A stretch of DNA of 60,000 bases. It comes from Rhizobium favelukesii. Its GTDB lineage: Bacteria > Pseudomonadota > Alphaproteobacteria > Rhizobiales > Rhizobiaceae. The stretch is taken from NCBI RefSeq assembly GCF_000577275.2, contig NZ_HG916852.1, positions 1 to 60,000 on the forward strand. The letters run 5' to 3'. This document shows, piece after piece, positions 1 through 10,447 of the stretch. The notes beneath the pieces were generated by a model, which ran no database searches, was not told the origin of the DNA, and worked only from the letters and a program-made list of their open reading frames with translations. Position numbers and translations under genes: made by a program. Position 1 is the stretch's first letter; every line of letters begins with the position of its first letter.

Positions 1-15
1 GGGTTGAGGTTGAAC

Positions 16-24
16 TGTGGAAAA
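16..24 (-). promoter_or_regulatory. DnaA box
   Basis: TGTGGAAAA on the plus strand, i.e. TTTTCCACA on the minus strand. It fits TTWTNCACA and lies 29 bp left of the consensus box. Confidence 0.6.
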
Positions 25-53
25 GAGATCGATATCAGTCGAACTGTCGTCCG

Positions 54-62
54 TTATCCACA
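54..62 (+). promoter_or_regulatory. DnaA box (consensus)
   Basis: TTATCCACA, an exact match to the high-affinity DnaA box. It is flanked about 35-50 bp away on both sides by inverted TTTTCCACA boxes. Confidence 0.75.
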
Positions 63-104
63 GAACCAACACGGCACGCTCATTGGCTCCCACGAAATCC
101 GATT

Positions 105-113
105 TGTGGAAAA
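105..113 (-). promoter_or_regulatory. DnaA box
   Basis: TGTGGAAAA on the plus strand, identical to the box at 16-24 and in the same orientation. It is the third box within 100 bp. Confidence 0.6.
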
Positions 114-198
114 GCCGGCATGTTTTCCCTTGCCTTACCCACGCCGCGTCTCTTAGCTCTGCTTTGTCCAGTCTTTTCAACAAGTCGCGGAAAATAGC

Positions 199-1020
199 GT
201 GGAGAACCGCACGAACTTCTTCCATTTGCATCTGATTTCTGACTCGACCGGCGAAACACTGATTTCGGCCGGGCGCGCTGCCTCGGCGCAATTCAAATCC
301 GCCCAGCCAATCGAGCATGTCTATCCGCTGGTCCGCAATCGCAAGCAGCTCCTGCAGGTTCTCCAGTCGATCGACAGTCAGCCGGGCATCGTTCTCTATA
401 CGATTGTCGACCGCGAGCTCGCGACCCTCATTGATCAACGCTGCTCGGAGATGAGTGTTGCATCCGTGAACGTGTTAGAGCCTGTCATGAACGCATTCCA
501 GATCTATCTCGGTGCACCCTCGCGTCGCCGGGTCGGCGCGCAACACGTGATGAATGCCGGCTACTTCGCGCGCATCGAAGCCCTCAACTTCACGATGGAT
601 CATGACGACGGCCAGATGCCTGATGACTACAATGATGCTGACGTCGTGATCATCGGCATCAGTCGGACGTCGAAGACGCCGACGAGTATCTACCTCGCCA
701 ATCGCGGTATCAAGACGGCCAACATCCCAGTCGTTTATGGCGTGCCGCTCCCGGAAAGCCTATTCCTCGCGACCAAACCCTTGATCGTCTGCCTGATCGC
801 CACGACCGACCGGATTTCTCAAGTCCGCGAAAACCGCGTCCTGGGAGCAACACCGGGTTTTGACCGTGGGCAATATACAGACAGAGCTGCGATCTCGGAG
901 GAGCTGAAATATGCGCGGTCGCTTTGTGCCCGGCACAATTGGCCGCTCATTGACGTGACACGCCGCTCCATCGAAGAGACAGCGGCAGCAATTGTTGCCC
1001 TCCGTCCGAAGCTGCGGTAA
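199..1020 (+). CDS. ppsR: Pyruvate, phosphate/water dikinase regulatory protein (kinase/pyrophosphorylase, DUF299)
   Basis: A 273-residue member of the DUF299 family, bifunctional enzymes that switch PEP synthase or pyruvate phosphate dikinase off by ADP-dependent phosphorylation of a Thr and back on by phosphorolysis. The N-terminal SDSTGET motif and the P-loop-like GISRTSKT at residues 153-160 are the family signatures, and the length is normal. Translation starts at a GTG (199) directly after the origin region, with only a weak purine stretch (GCGGAAAA) as ribosome site. It is the first gene right of oriC and heads the maf-aroE-coaE-dnaQ run. Which dikinase is the target cannot be told from this window. 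Rhizobia often carry PPDK, so either substrate is possible. Confidence 0.9.
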   Translation: MENRTNFFHLHLISDSTGETLISAGRAASAQFKSAQPIEHVYPLVRNRKQLLQVLQSIDSQPGIVLYTIVDRELATLIDQRCSEMSVASVNVLEPVMNAFQIYLGAPSRRRVGAQHVMNAGYFARIEALNFTMDHDDGQMPDDYNDADVVIIGISRTSKTPTSIYLANRGIKTANIPVVYGVPLPESLFLATKPLIVCLIATTDRISQVRENRVLGATPGFDRGQYTDRAAISEELKYARSLCARHNWPLIDVTRRSIEETAAAIVALRPKLR

Positions 1021-1048
1021 GCGCAGCATCAGATATGTTCGAGGCCAT

Positions 1049-1648
1049 ATGACACCTAAGCTCATTCTCGCATCCTCCAGCCCGTTTCGCCGCCTGCTGA
1101 TGCACAATGCCGGTCTCGCTTTCGAGGCGCATGCAGCCCATATTGACGAGCGCGCGCTCGAAGAGCCCCTCGAACGAGAGGGAGCAACGCCGGATACAGT
1201 CGCGCTCGTCCTCGCCAAGGCCAAAGCGAAGGAGGTCAGCGACCGGTTTCCGACGCGCTTCGTCATCGGATCGGATCAAACGATGTCTCTTGGGCCGCAG
1301 ACCTTCCATAAGCCGAAGGACATGACCGATGCCACAAAGCATCTTCAGGTGCTGTCGGGCAAGACGCATCGGCTGAACAGCGCCATCGCGATTGCTTACG
1401 ACGGCGATATCGTCTGGGAGCATGTCTCGCACGCCGAGCTGACTATGCGGCCACTAAGTGCTGATTTTATTGCGCGACATTTGAACCGCGTAGGAGAGAG
1501 GGCACTTAGCAGCGTCGGCGCCTATCAACTCGAGGGGGAGGGGCTTCAATTGTTTTCCAGAATCGACGGCGACTATTTTACAATTCTGGGGCTGCCGATG
1601 CTGCCGCTGTTGGAGAAACTGAGAGAATTGAGTGCCATTGATGGATGA
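1049..1648 (+). CDS. maf: Maf-family nucleoside triphosphate pyrophosphatase
   Basis: A 199-residue Maf/HAM1-superfamily protein, which hydrolyses non-canonical or modified nucleotides to monophosphates (house-cleaning). Family motifs visible are LASSSPFRR near the N-terminus and the IGSDQTM segment in mid-protein. The frame is open from 992, but the ATG at 1049 gives the conserved [11 protein letters not shown] start, so the upstream 19 codons are excluded. The gene follows ppsR by 28 bp. Its TGA stop at 1646-1648 overlaps the beginning of aroE and is the first triplet of a parS-like site. Substrate class (dTTP/UTP versus m7GTP) cannot be assigned safely. Confidence 0.88.
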   Translation: MTPKLILASSSPFRRLLMHNAGLAFEAHAAHIDERALEEPLEREGATPDTVALVLAKAKAKEVSDRFPTRFVIGSDQTMSLGPQTFHKPKDMTDATKHLQVLSGKTHRLNSAIAIAYDGDIVWEHVSHAELTMRPLSADFIARHLNRVGERALSSVGAYQLEGEGLQLFSRIDGDYFTILGLPMLPLLEKLRELSAIDG

Positions 1649-2498
1649 TTCACGTGAAACATTAGGGCCGCAGGCCTTCGTCACGGGCTTTCCTATCAAG
1701 CATTCCCGGTCGCCTCTTATCCATGGCTATTGGTTGAAGACGCTTGGATTGCCGGGATCCTATCGCGCCCACGAGGTCGCGCCCGCCGATTTTTCGGTCT
1801 TTGTGGATTCTTTGAAGAGCGGCGAATCCGGCTTCGTAGGCGGCAACGTCACCATCCCGCACAAGGAGATGGCGTTCAAACTCGCCGACGATCCGGACGA
1901 AATTTCTGAAGAACTTGGTGCATCCAACACACTTTGGATGGAGGACGGCCGTCTCAAGGCAACCAACACGGATGGACGCGGCTTCACCGCAAATCTAGAT
2001 GAACGACATTCCGGCTGGGATAGGGCCCAGTCGGCGGTGGTGCTTGGCGCGGGCGGCGCCAGCCGCGCCATCGTCCAGGCTCTGCGCGATCGCGGCGTCA
2101 GGGAAATACATCTGGTCAACAGAACGGTCGAGCGGGCTCAGGAATTGGCAGATCGGTTTGGCCCCAAAGTATATGCCCATTCGATGGCAGCCTTGCCGGA
2201 AGTCATGCGCGGAGCAGGTCTTTTCGTCAACACGACCTCTCTGGGCATGGCTGGCGAGGAGGCACCGCGAATTGATTTTTCGCCCCTGCTGCCCGATGCA
2301 GTTGTAACGGATATCGTCTATGTCCCGCTGAAGACGTTGTTCTTAACGCAGGCTGTTCGGCAAGGATTTCCTGTTGTCGACGGGCTTGGCATGCTGTTGC
2401 ATCAGGCCGTACCTGGTTTCGAGAAGTGGTTCGGGCGTCGCCCGGTGGTCGACGAAAAGCTGCGTGCGCTTATTATTGAGGACATGGACAAGCACTGA
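1641..2498 (+). CDS. aroE: Shikimate dehydrogenase (NADP+)
   Basis: A 285-residue enzyme of the shikimate pathway that reduces 3-dehydroshikimate to shikimate. Visible are the shikimate-binding PIKHSRSP segment near the N-terminus, NVTIPHK with the catalytic Lys, and the dinucleotide-binding GAGGASRA. I use the ATG at 1641, whose upstream overlap with the maf stop suggests translational coupling. An in-frame GTG at 1632 would add three residues. The reading frame passes through the parS-like sequence at 1646-1661. The stop overlaps the coaE start (TGATG). Confidence 0.93.
   Translation: MDDSRETLGPQAFVTGFPIKHSRSPLIHGYWLKTLGLPGSYRAHEVAPADFSVFVDSLKSGESGFVGGNVTIPHKEMAFKLADDPDEISEELGASNTLWMEDGRLKATNTDGRGFTANLDERHSGWDRAQSAVVLGAGGASRAIVQALRDRGVREIHLVNRTVERAQELADRFGPKVYAHSMAALPEVMRGAGLFVNTTSLGMAGEEAPRIDFSPLLPDAVVTDIVYVPLKTLFLTQAVRQGFPVVDGLGMLLHQAVPGFEKWFGRRPVVDEKLRALIIEDMDKH
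1646..1661. promoter_or_regulatory. Candidate ParB-binding parS site
   Basis: TGATTCACGTGAAACA differs from the widely conserved bacterial parS palindrome TGTTTCACGTGAAACA at one base (third position). It lies about 1.5 kb from the DnaA boxes, spanning the maf stop codon and codons 2-7 of aroE. That is the expected neighbourhood for centromere sites, which cluster close to oriC. The sequence match is direct. ParB binding is inferred. Confidence 0.7.
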
Positions 2499-3109
2499 TG
2501 TTGCGGATTGGACTGACCGGCTCGATTGGCATGGGTAAATCAACGATGGCAAAGTTCTTCGCGGAAGCAGGAGTGCCCGTGAATGATTCCGATGCGGTCG
2601 TCCATGATCTCTATGCCGGGGAGGCCGCGCCACTGGTCGATGCTGCCTTTCCCGGCACACTGAAGAACGGGGCAGTCGATCGTCAGGAACTCGGCCGCCA
2701 GCTGGCCGGAAGTCCGGATGGCTTCAAGCGTCTAGAAGCAATCGTCCACCCACTTGTCAGAAAGCGCGAGGCAGAGTTCATCGAACGCGAGCAGCAACGC
2801 AGCGCGGATATGGTGCTGCTCGATATCCCACTGTTGTTCGAGACCGGAGCTCAGAGCAGGGTCGATGTGATCGTGGTTGTCAGCTGTGATCCACAGATAC
2901 AGCGCGAGCGAGTACTTGCGCGGTCGGGTATGACAGTGGAAAAATTCAACATGATTCTTGCCCGCCAGACGCCTGACGCGGAAAAGCGCGCAAGGGCCGA
3001 CTATGTGATCGATACCGGACACAGCATCGAAACGGCCAGAAAACGGGTCGCGGAGATTGTCTCGGATTTGAGACGGCGGCTCGCCAGTGGGGAATTCCTG
3101 AATGCGTGA
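2498..3109 (+). CDS. coaE: Dephospho-CoA kinase
   Basis: A 203-residue P-loop kinase performing the last step of coenzyme A synthesis, phosphorylation of the ribose 3'-hydroxyl of dephospho-CoA. The Walker A GSIGMGKS is at the extreme N-terminus, followed by the conserved DSDAVVH segment. LLDIPLLFE is the substrate-side motif. The gene overlaps the aroE stop by one base and the dnaQ start by eight, so it is likely one transcript. Length is typical. Pantothenate kinase (coaA) for the first step lies 40 kb away in the same window. Confidence 0.94.
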   Translation: MLRIGLTGSIGMGKSTMAKFFAEAGVPVNDSDAVVHDLYAGEAAPLVDAAFPGTLKNGAVDRQELGRQLAGSPDGFKRLEAIVHPLVRKREAEFIEREQQRSADMVLLDIPLLFETGAQSRVDVIVVVSCDPQIQRERVLARSGMTVEKFNMILARQTPDAEKRARADYVIDTGHSIETARKRVAEIVSDLRRRLASGEFLNA

Positions 3110-3812
3110 AATCATCTTCGATACGGAAACCACGGGTTTGGACAACCGCGTGGACCGTATAATCGAGATCGGCGGCATCGAGCTTTTCAATCATTTCCCG
3201 ACCGGCAATACGATCCACATCTACATAAATCCGGGGGACCAGAAGGTACACCCGGACGCACTCGCTGTGCATGGGATTACAGATGAGTTTCTGAAGGACA
3301 AGCCTTCGTTTGCCGATGTTGCGCAGCGGATTATCGATTTCTTTGGCGATGCGAGGTGGATTGCGCACAATGCCACATTCGATATGGGCTTTATAAACGC
3401 TGAATTTGCTCGACTTGAGCTGCCGCCGATCTTGCCCGATCGGGTGCTCGATACGCTGTCCATGGCGCGCCGCAAGCATCCAATGGGTCCCAATTCGCTC
3501 GACGCGCTTTGCCGCCGCTACGGCATCGACAATGCGCATCGAACGAAGCACGGCGCGCTCCTCGACTCCGAACTGCTTGCCGATGTCTACATCGAGATGA
3601 TCGGCGGCCGCCAGGCTGCACTTGGGCTTGGAAATGCCGCGAGCAACTCGGCCGGTCAGGAAATAGTAGTCGAAGAAATCAACATCGGCACGCTCGAACG
3701 GCCACGGCCCCTTGCGTCACGTCTCAGCGAAGCCGAGCAGCAAGCCCATGACGCACTCATCGCCAAACTCGGCGCGAAGGGTGTTTGGGGAAAATACGAT
3801 CTTGCAAACTAA
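3102..3812 (+). CDS. dnaQ: DNA polymerase III epsilon subunit, 3'-5' exonuclease
   Basis: A 236-residue DnaQ-type proofreading exonuclease. All three DEDDh exonuclease motifs are present: DTETTGLD (Exo I), AHNATFDMGFI (Exo II) and HGALLDSELLADVY (Exo III, HxAxxD). The C-terminal stretch after about residue 185 would carry the contact to the polymerase alpha subunit. It overlaps coaE by eight bases and is the last gene of the origin-proximal operon, followed at once by a hairpin terminator. Confidence 0.94.
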   Translation: MREIIFDTETTGLDNRVDRIIEIGGIELFNHFPTGNTIHIYINPGDQKVHPDALAVHGITDEFLKDKPSFADVAQRIIDFFGDARWIAHNATFDMGFINAEFARLELPPILPDRVLDTLSMARRKHPMGPNSLDALCRRYGIDNAHRTKHGALLDSELLADVYIEMIGGRQAALGLGNAASNSAGQEIVVEEINIGTLERPRPLASRLSEAEQQAHDALIAKLGAKGVWGKYDLAN

Positions 3813-3813
3813 A

Positions 3814-3836
3814 ATGCCCGGGTCACGCCCGGGCAT
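3814..3836. terminator. Bidirectional hairpin terminator between dnaQ and secB
   Basis: Perfect 9-bp arms ATGCCCGGG / CCCGGGCAT around a 5-base loop, starting one base after the dnaQ stop. The minus-strand side is followed by TTTT, so it serves convergent secB best. The plus-strand side has only a broken T tract. Confidence 0.8.
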
Positions 3837-3869
3837 CTCATTTCGTTTCAGTGCGTTATGTGCGAACTG

Positions 3870-4352
3870 TTAGTTCGTGGTCGCCTGTACCTTGGCACGC
3901 GCCTGTTCTTCGGCAACCCGCTGCGCAAACATCTGAGAGAAATCGATCGGGTCGATCATCAGCGGCGGGAAGCCGCCGTTGCGCGTGACGTCGGCAATGA
4001 TCTGACGGGCGAACGGGAACAGCATGCGCGGGCATTCGATGAAGAGCACCGGCAGCATGTGCTCCTGCGGGAAGCCGGCAATCCGGAAGACGCCGCCATA
4101 GACGAGTTCGGTATGGAATACCGTCTTGTCGCCATCCTTGGCTTCGGCATTCAGAGACAGGACGACGTCGAAATCCGTATCGGAGAGCGGATTGGCATTG
4201 ACGTTGACATTGATATTGATGGCCGGAGCCTTGTCACGCGCCTGCAGCGAACGCGGAGCGCCCGGATTTTCGAAGGAGAGGTCCTTGGTGTATTGGGCAA
4301 GGATGGTAAGGCTCGGGCTCGTCGCACCGTTATTGCTGTTTTCGTCGGCCAT
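3870..4352 (-). CDS. secB: Protein-export chaperone SecB
   Basis: A 160-residue acidic cytoplasmic chaperone that holds preproteins unfolded and passes them to SecA. Recognisable parts include [19 protein letters not shown] near the N-terminus (residues about 14-32), INVNVNAN and the YGGVFRI / [10 protein letters not shown] strands of the SecB fold. The open frame extends 24 codons upstream to 4424, but MADENSNNG at 4352 is the conserved alphaproteobacterial start. It is convergent with dnaQ and shares its terminator. The next gene upstream on this strand is fxsA, which starts 510 bp further right. Confidence 0.93.
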   Translation of the reverse strand: MADENSNNGATSPSLTILAQYTKDLSFENPGAPRSLQARDKAPAININVNVNANPLSDTDFDVVLSLNAEAKDGDKTVFHTELVYGGVFRIAGFPQEHMLPVLFIECPRMLFPFARQIIADVTRNGGFPPLMIDPIDFSQMFAQRVAEEQARAKVQATTN

Positions 4353-4445
4353 TGGCTTTTCCTCGAAGGCATTGGATGGTGCCGCATCTATCATTTCGAG
4401 CATGGTGTTACAACCCTGAGCCAATTGGCCGGCTTGCGCGTTGTG

Positions 4446-4934
4446 TCAGTCGCTAAGATGCTTCCCCGACCACGGCGAATTGCCATTGGGCTCACGTCGA
4501 TAATCCTCGTCGTCAAGGTCCACGATCTCGGAGTCCTTGGTGCGCCCTGAGGCGTTGAAGCCGCTTGTCGATCCCACAACGACGAAACGCCGGCTGACAT
4601 ATTTCCAGGCGAGATCGCGAACAGCGGGAATGAAGATCAGGAGTGCCATGATGTCGGTGATGAAGCCCGGAACGATCAGCAACAATGAGGCGATCACGAA
4701 CATGGCCGGACGAAGCAGTTCGCGCCCCGGCACCGTACCATTCCGCCCTTCTGCCGACATGCGGCGGAGGATCCCGATGCCTTGGCGCTTGAGCAAGGCC
4801 ATGCCGAACATAAAGCTCAGGATGACAAGCGCCAGCGTCGGCCAAAGTCCGATCGCCTTTCCGACAAGCACGAAACCGGCAATCTCGGCGAGTGGAAGTA
4901 GCAGCAGGAAACCAGGCAGGATCTTCAAGGGCAT
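4446..4934 (-). CDS. fxsA: FxsA-family membrane protein
   Basis: A 162-residue FxsA/YtxA-family protein. Hydrophobic segments lie at about residues 5-25, 30-48 and 72-98, with a polar C-terminal tail. The E. coli namesake suppresses F-plasmid exclusion of phage T7 when overproduced. The normal role of the family is unknown, so no process is assigned. It stands directly upstream of secB on the same strand (93 bp gap) and diverges from timA. The neighbourhood fxsA-secB / timA is recurrent in rhizobia. Confidence 0.82.
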   Translation of the reverse strand: MPLKILPGFLLLLPLAEIAGFVLVGKAIGLWPTLALVILSFMFGMALLKRQGIGILRRMSAEGRNGTVPGRELLRPAMFVIASLLLIVPGFITDIMALLIFIPAVRDLAWKYVSRRFVVVGSTSGFNASGRTKDSEIVDLDDEDYRREPNGNSPWSGKHLSD

Positions 4935-5059
4935 CGTCTTATTCCGACCTGAGCCGGACTCCGTTGGAGGGTCGCGTTGCCGACCCCATTTGAATCATCT
5001 GTATAGGCAGACTATATGGGAGTACAAATCAGAGATGTTAACAGCGGCTGCGGCGGGAT

Positions 5060-5764
5060 ATGGGTTCGAACGACTTCATCACATTGTTTTTTCTTGTGGC
5101 GGCGGTGCTGATTTTTCTTCAGCTGCGCAGCGTCCTCGGTCGCCGTACGGGAAATGAGAAGCCCCCGCGCGATCTCTATACGCCGCGTGACGCTGCGGGG
5201 CCTGATTCTCCGGACGCTGGAAAGGTGGTAACCTTGCCGCGTCGCGACGCGTCGGCCGAAGAAGACGACCGTTTCGCCGCAATCGATGCTTTCGCTCCAG
5301 CCGGCACGTCGCTCAACGAATCGCTCCGCGAAATCAACAAGGCCGACGCCTCGTTCGATCCGAAGGAATTCGTGAACGGCGCTCGAATGGCCTATGAAAT
5401 GATCGTAATGGCGTTTGCGGATGGTGATCGTAAGACACTCAAGAATCTCTTGTCGCGCGAGGTCTATGACGGCTTCGACGCTGCCATCACGGATCGTGAA
5501 TCGAAGGGTGAGACGGTGAAATCGACCTTTGTCGGTATCGATAAGACTGAGATCACCAGCGCCGAGATCAAAGCCACGGAAGTCCAGATCACGGTCCGTA
5601 TCGTCAGTCAGCTGATTTCGGCCACCTACGACAAGGCTGACAAGCTGATTGATGGCGACGCGGAGAATGTCGCTGAGGTCAATGATCTCTGGACTTTTGC
5701 GCGTGATACCCGTTCCCGCGATCCCAACTGGAAACTCGTGGCCACTGAATCGGAACATGAGTGA
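5060..5764 (+). CDS. timA: Tim44/TimA-domain inner-membrane protein
   Basis: A 234-residue protein with one N-terminal transmembrane helix (about residues 6-24), a charged low-complexity linker (about 28-75) and a C-terminal Tim44-like domain (about 85-230). Tim44 is the mitochondrial import-motor anchor. The alphaproteobacterial homologue TimA is known to be an inner-membrane protein, with uncertain function in the envelope. The gene's last bases overlap mltA (stop at 5762-5764, mltA ATG at 5757), which suggests coupling to a murein hydrolase. It diverges from fxsA. Confidence 0.8.
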   Translation: MGSNDFITLFFLVAAVLIFLQLRSVLGRRTGNEKPPRDLYTPRDAAGPDSPDAGKVVTLPRRDASAEEDDRFAAIDAFAPAGTSLNESLREINKADASFDPKEFVNGARMAYEMIVMAFADGDRKTLKNLLSREVYDGFDAAITDRESKGETVKSTFVGIDKTEITSAEIKATEVQITVRIVSQLISATYDKADKLIDGDAENVAEVNDLWTFARDTRSRDPNWKLVATESEHE

Positions 5765-6875
5765 AGACACCCTGGGCTTTGCGCTCCAAGCAATAAGTTT
5801 CGATGATCTGGAAGGCTGGAAGGATGACGATCCCTCCGGCCTTTTTGAAGCGATGGAGGCATGCCGGCGGCAGATTAATGAGATCAAGCCGTATCGGACC
5901 GGCTCACTCGGACTGACGGCGCAGGATCTGCTGCCGCTGCTCGAAGCGGCGCAGTGCGAGAACCTATCGTCGGCTGCCGATGCCCGAGCCTTCTTCCAGT
6001 CCCACTGTCGACCTTTCAGAATTCGCCGCACGGACAGCAATCCGGGTTTCGTTACCGCCTTCTACGAGCCCGAAATTATGGTTTCGGCCGTGGCGGATGC
6101 TGAGTATCGCTTTCCATTTTACCGTCGTCCCGACGACCTAGTCGATCTTGATGAGGGCAATCGTCCCGCCTCTCTGCCAGATAGCTACGTCTTCGGCAGG
6201 CTGAACGGCAGCCGGATTGAAGCATATCCAGATCGGCGTTCGATCGATGAGGGGAGCCTGGCCGGCAGGGGATTGGAGATTGCGTGGGCGAAGTCCAAGA
6301 TCGATGTCTTCTTCGTCCACGTTCAGGGTGCCGCGCGCCTGCGCTACCTGGACGGCACGATCGGGCGGATTACCTATGCAGCGAAGGCGGGGCACCCGTT
6401 CTCGGCGATCGGCAAGTTGCTCATCGAACGTGGAGAAATCGAACGATCCGAGATTTCGATGCAGGCCATTCGGCGATGGCTGGGCGCGCACCCACGTCAG
6501 GTGGATGACATTCTTTGGCACAATCGCTCCTACATTTTCTTCCGTGAGGTCCCAACAACAGACCTGAACGCCGGCCCTGTTGCCGCGGCAAAAGTGCCAT
6601 TGATCCCTGGACGTTCGCTCGCCATCGATCGGCTCATTCACACCTTTGGCTTCCCGTTTTTCATTCGCTCCGAAAATCTTGTCCATCTCGATGATGGCAA
6701 GCCGTTCGCGCGGCTAATGCTTGCTCTCGATACCGGCTCTGCCATCGTTGGTCCGGCGAGGGGTGATATCTTCACCGGATCCGGCGATCAGGCGGGAGAG
6801 CTTGCCGGAACGGTACGCCATGACGCCGACTTCGCTATCCTGCTTCCCAACGCTGCCGCGGCGAGGTTCGCCTGA
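5757..6875 (+). CDS. mltA: Membrane-bound lytic murein transglycosylase A (MltA)
   Basis: A 372-residue MltA-family enzyme that cleaves the MurNAc-GlcNAc bond of peptidoglycan forming 1,6-anhydroMurNAc. The MltA domain spans about residues 90-265 (FVTAFYEPE through GAARLRYLDG). A 3D domain follows with the catalytic-Asp region ALDTGSAIVGPARGDIF at about 325-341. I start at the ATG 5757, inside the end of timA. The frame is open back to 5649 but only within timA. Oddly, no signal peptide or lipobox is visible at this start (MSEDTLGFALQ), whereas enterobacterial MltA is a lipoprotein. The stop overlaps the smr gene by one base. Confidence 0.86.
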   Translation: MSEDTLGFALQAISFDDLEGWKDDDPSGLFEAMEACRRQINEIKPYRTGSLGLTAQDLLPLLEAAQCENLSSAADARAFFQSHCRPFRIRRTDSNPGFVTAFYEPEIMVSAVADAEYRFPFYRRPDDLVDLDEGNRPASLPDSYVFGRLNGSRIEAYPDRRSIDEGSLAGRGLEIAWAKSKIDVFFVHVQGAARLRYLDGTIGRITYAAKAGHPFSAIGKLLIERGEIERSEISMQAIRRWLGAHPRQVDDILWHNRSYIFFREVPTTDLNAGPVAAAKVPLIPGRSLAIDRLIHTFGFPFFIRSENLVHLDDGKPFARLMLALDTGSAIVGPARGDIFTGSGDQAGELAGTVRHDADFAILLPNAAAARFA

Positions 6876-7438
6876 TGGCACGAGATCGGAAGCTCAACAC
6901 GGATGAAAGGATACTCTGGGGCAAGGTGACACGGAGCACGCGTCCAATGCCCGGCAAGGAGGATGAGCTGGCTGAACTCGATGCCTTTCTGACAGAGGCA
7001 GAGGTTGAGAAACAAACGGCAGCAAGCCCGAAACGACCTTCCGAAAGTGGGTCCGAGGCGGTTACGCCGGCGTCTCCCAAAACACGATCCGGTGTTCATC
7101 ACCCGCTCGAAAGGCCGGTCAAGCGTAAGATCGCCAAGGGCCGCCTGCCGCTGGAGGCCCGTATCGACCTGCATGGGCTGGTCCAGAGCGAAGCTCACAT
7201 ATTGCTTCTCGAGTTTCTGGTGCGAGCCCATGAGCGGGGAATGAGGCATGTTCTTGTGATTACCGGCAAGGGCAGTTCGCTTGGCAGCGAAGGCGCCCTG
7301 AAGCGCGCCGTCCCGATGTGGTTTTCGAAGCCCGAGTTCCGGTATTTCATCTCGTCCTATGAAACGGCAGCCCACCATCACGGGGGCGAGGGCGCCCTGT
7401 ATATCAGGCTGTCGCGTCGCCATGGCGAGCGGTCGTGA
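6875..7438 (+). CDS. Smr/MutS2-domain protein
   Basis: A 187-residue protein whose C-terminal half is a Smr domain: RIDLHGLVQSEA at about residues 90-101 and HVLVITGKG at about 124-132. These are the standard DLHG and TGKG motifs of this nicking/RNA-cleaving endonuclease fold. The N-terminal 80 residues are charged and probably disordered. E. coli relatives include YdaL and SmrB, the latter cutting mRNA at collided ribosomes. Whether this one acts on DNA or RNA cannot be told. It overlaps mltA by one base and the HTH gene by four (GTGA). Confidence 0.85.
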   Translation: MARDRKLNTDERILWGKVTRSTRPMPGKEDELAELDAFLTEAEVEKQTAASPKRPSESGSEAVTPASPKTRSGVHHPLERPVKRKIAKGRLPLEARIDLHGLVQSEAHILLLEFLVRAHERGMRHVLVITGKGSSLGSEGALKRAVPMWFSKPEFRYFISSYETAAHHHGGEGALYIRLSRRHGERS

Positions 7439-7812
7439 CGCCGTTCGGTGAGGCAGTTCGCAAGCTGCGCGAGCGCAAGGGCGTCTCGCAGAAGCAGATG
7501 GCCGCGGCTCTCAATGTCTCCCCGGCCTACCTATCGGCACTCGAACATGGACGGCGCGGCTTGCCGACCTTCGATCTGCTCCAGCGGATCGCCGGCTACT
7601 TCAACATCATCTGGGATGAAGCAGAGGAACTCTTCCTCTTGGCCCGTTCTTCGGACCCCCGCGTGGTCGTCGATACGTCGGGTTTATCGGCGGAACATAC
7701 CGCATTTGCGAACCTTCTGGCGGGTCGCATTCGTGATCTTGATCGTGCGACGCTTGGCGAACTGACGAGCATTATAGAAAACGGCAGAAAAGCGGACGGA
7801 AAACGGTCATAA
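7435..7812 (+). CDS. XRE-family helix-turn-helix regulator
   Basis: A 125-residue regulator with a Cro/cI HTH in the first 65 residues (KGVSQKQMAAALNVSPAYLS is helix 2-turn-helix 3), followed by a short helical tail of unknown function. It starts with GTG, overlapping the smr stop, so it is translated from the timA-mltA-smr message. The target operators are not known. It could act on gyrB just downstream or on its own operon, but nothing in the sequence decides this. Confidence 0.85.
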   Translation: MTPFGEAVRKLRERKGVSQKQMAAALNVSPAYLSALEHGRRGLPTFDLLQRIAGYFNIIWDEAEELFLLARSSDPRVVVDTSGLSAEHTAFANLLAGRIRDLDRATLGELTSIIENGRKADGKRS

Positions 7813-7847
7813 TCCCCTGATTTATGGCCAGTTTGAGCGCGCCGGCA

Positions 7848-7875
7848 TTGGGAACTCTAACCAAAAACCCTATAT
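7848..7875 (+). promoter_or_regulatory. Candidate gyrB promoter
   Basis: TTGGGA at 7848-7853, a 16-base spacer, and CTATAT at 7870-7875 resemble an alphaproteobacterial housekeeping promoter. They lie 71 bp upstream of the gyrB ATG in the only gap before it. Confidence 0.35.
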
Positions 7876-7898
7876 TCCGGCATGTAAAAGGCCGGTGA

Positions 7899-10382
<2,484 letters not shown>

Positions 10383-10411
10383 GATGCGGGACACGAGATG
10401 TTGTATCCAGG

Positions 10412-10436
10412 GCCCCGCACTTCGACGCGGGGCTTT
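10412..10436 (+). terminator. Terminator after gyrB
   Basis: GCCCCGC at 10412-10418 pairs with GCGGGGC at 10427-10433 across an 8-base loop, followed by TTT. It sits between the convergent gyrB and nitroreductase genes. Confidence 0.7.
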
Positions 10437-10447
10437 GCCCATAGCGA

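Larger units (their letters stand above)
1..198. other. Edge of probable chromosomal replication origin (oriC)
   Basis: This non-coding stretch holds three close DnaA-box matches: TTATCCACA at 54-62 on the plus strand, and TTTTCCACA read on the minus strand at 16-24 and 105-113. All fit the TTWTNCACA consensus. Rhizobial and Caulobacter chromosomal origins are known to lie next to hemE at the head of this same gene block (ppsR/maf/aroE/coaE/dnaQ), so position and boxes agree. The AT-rich unwinding part is not obvious here and probably lies to the left of the window. A 72-codon open frame at 17-235 crosses the boxes and overlaps ppsR, and is not credible as a gene. The sites are seen directly. 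Origin function is inferred. Confidence 0.7.

Noticed and set aside
17..235. 72-codon open frame in the origin region
   Set aside because: It crosses the DnaA boxes, overlaps ppsR and has no recognisable similarity or ribosome site.
5012..6040. 342-codon minus-strand frame opposite timA and mltA
   Set aside because: Low-complexity, Arg/Ser-rich mirror of two well-supported genes; typical antisense shadow in GC-rich DNA.
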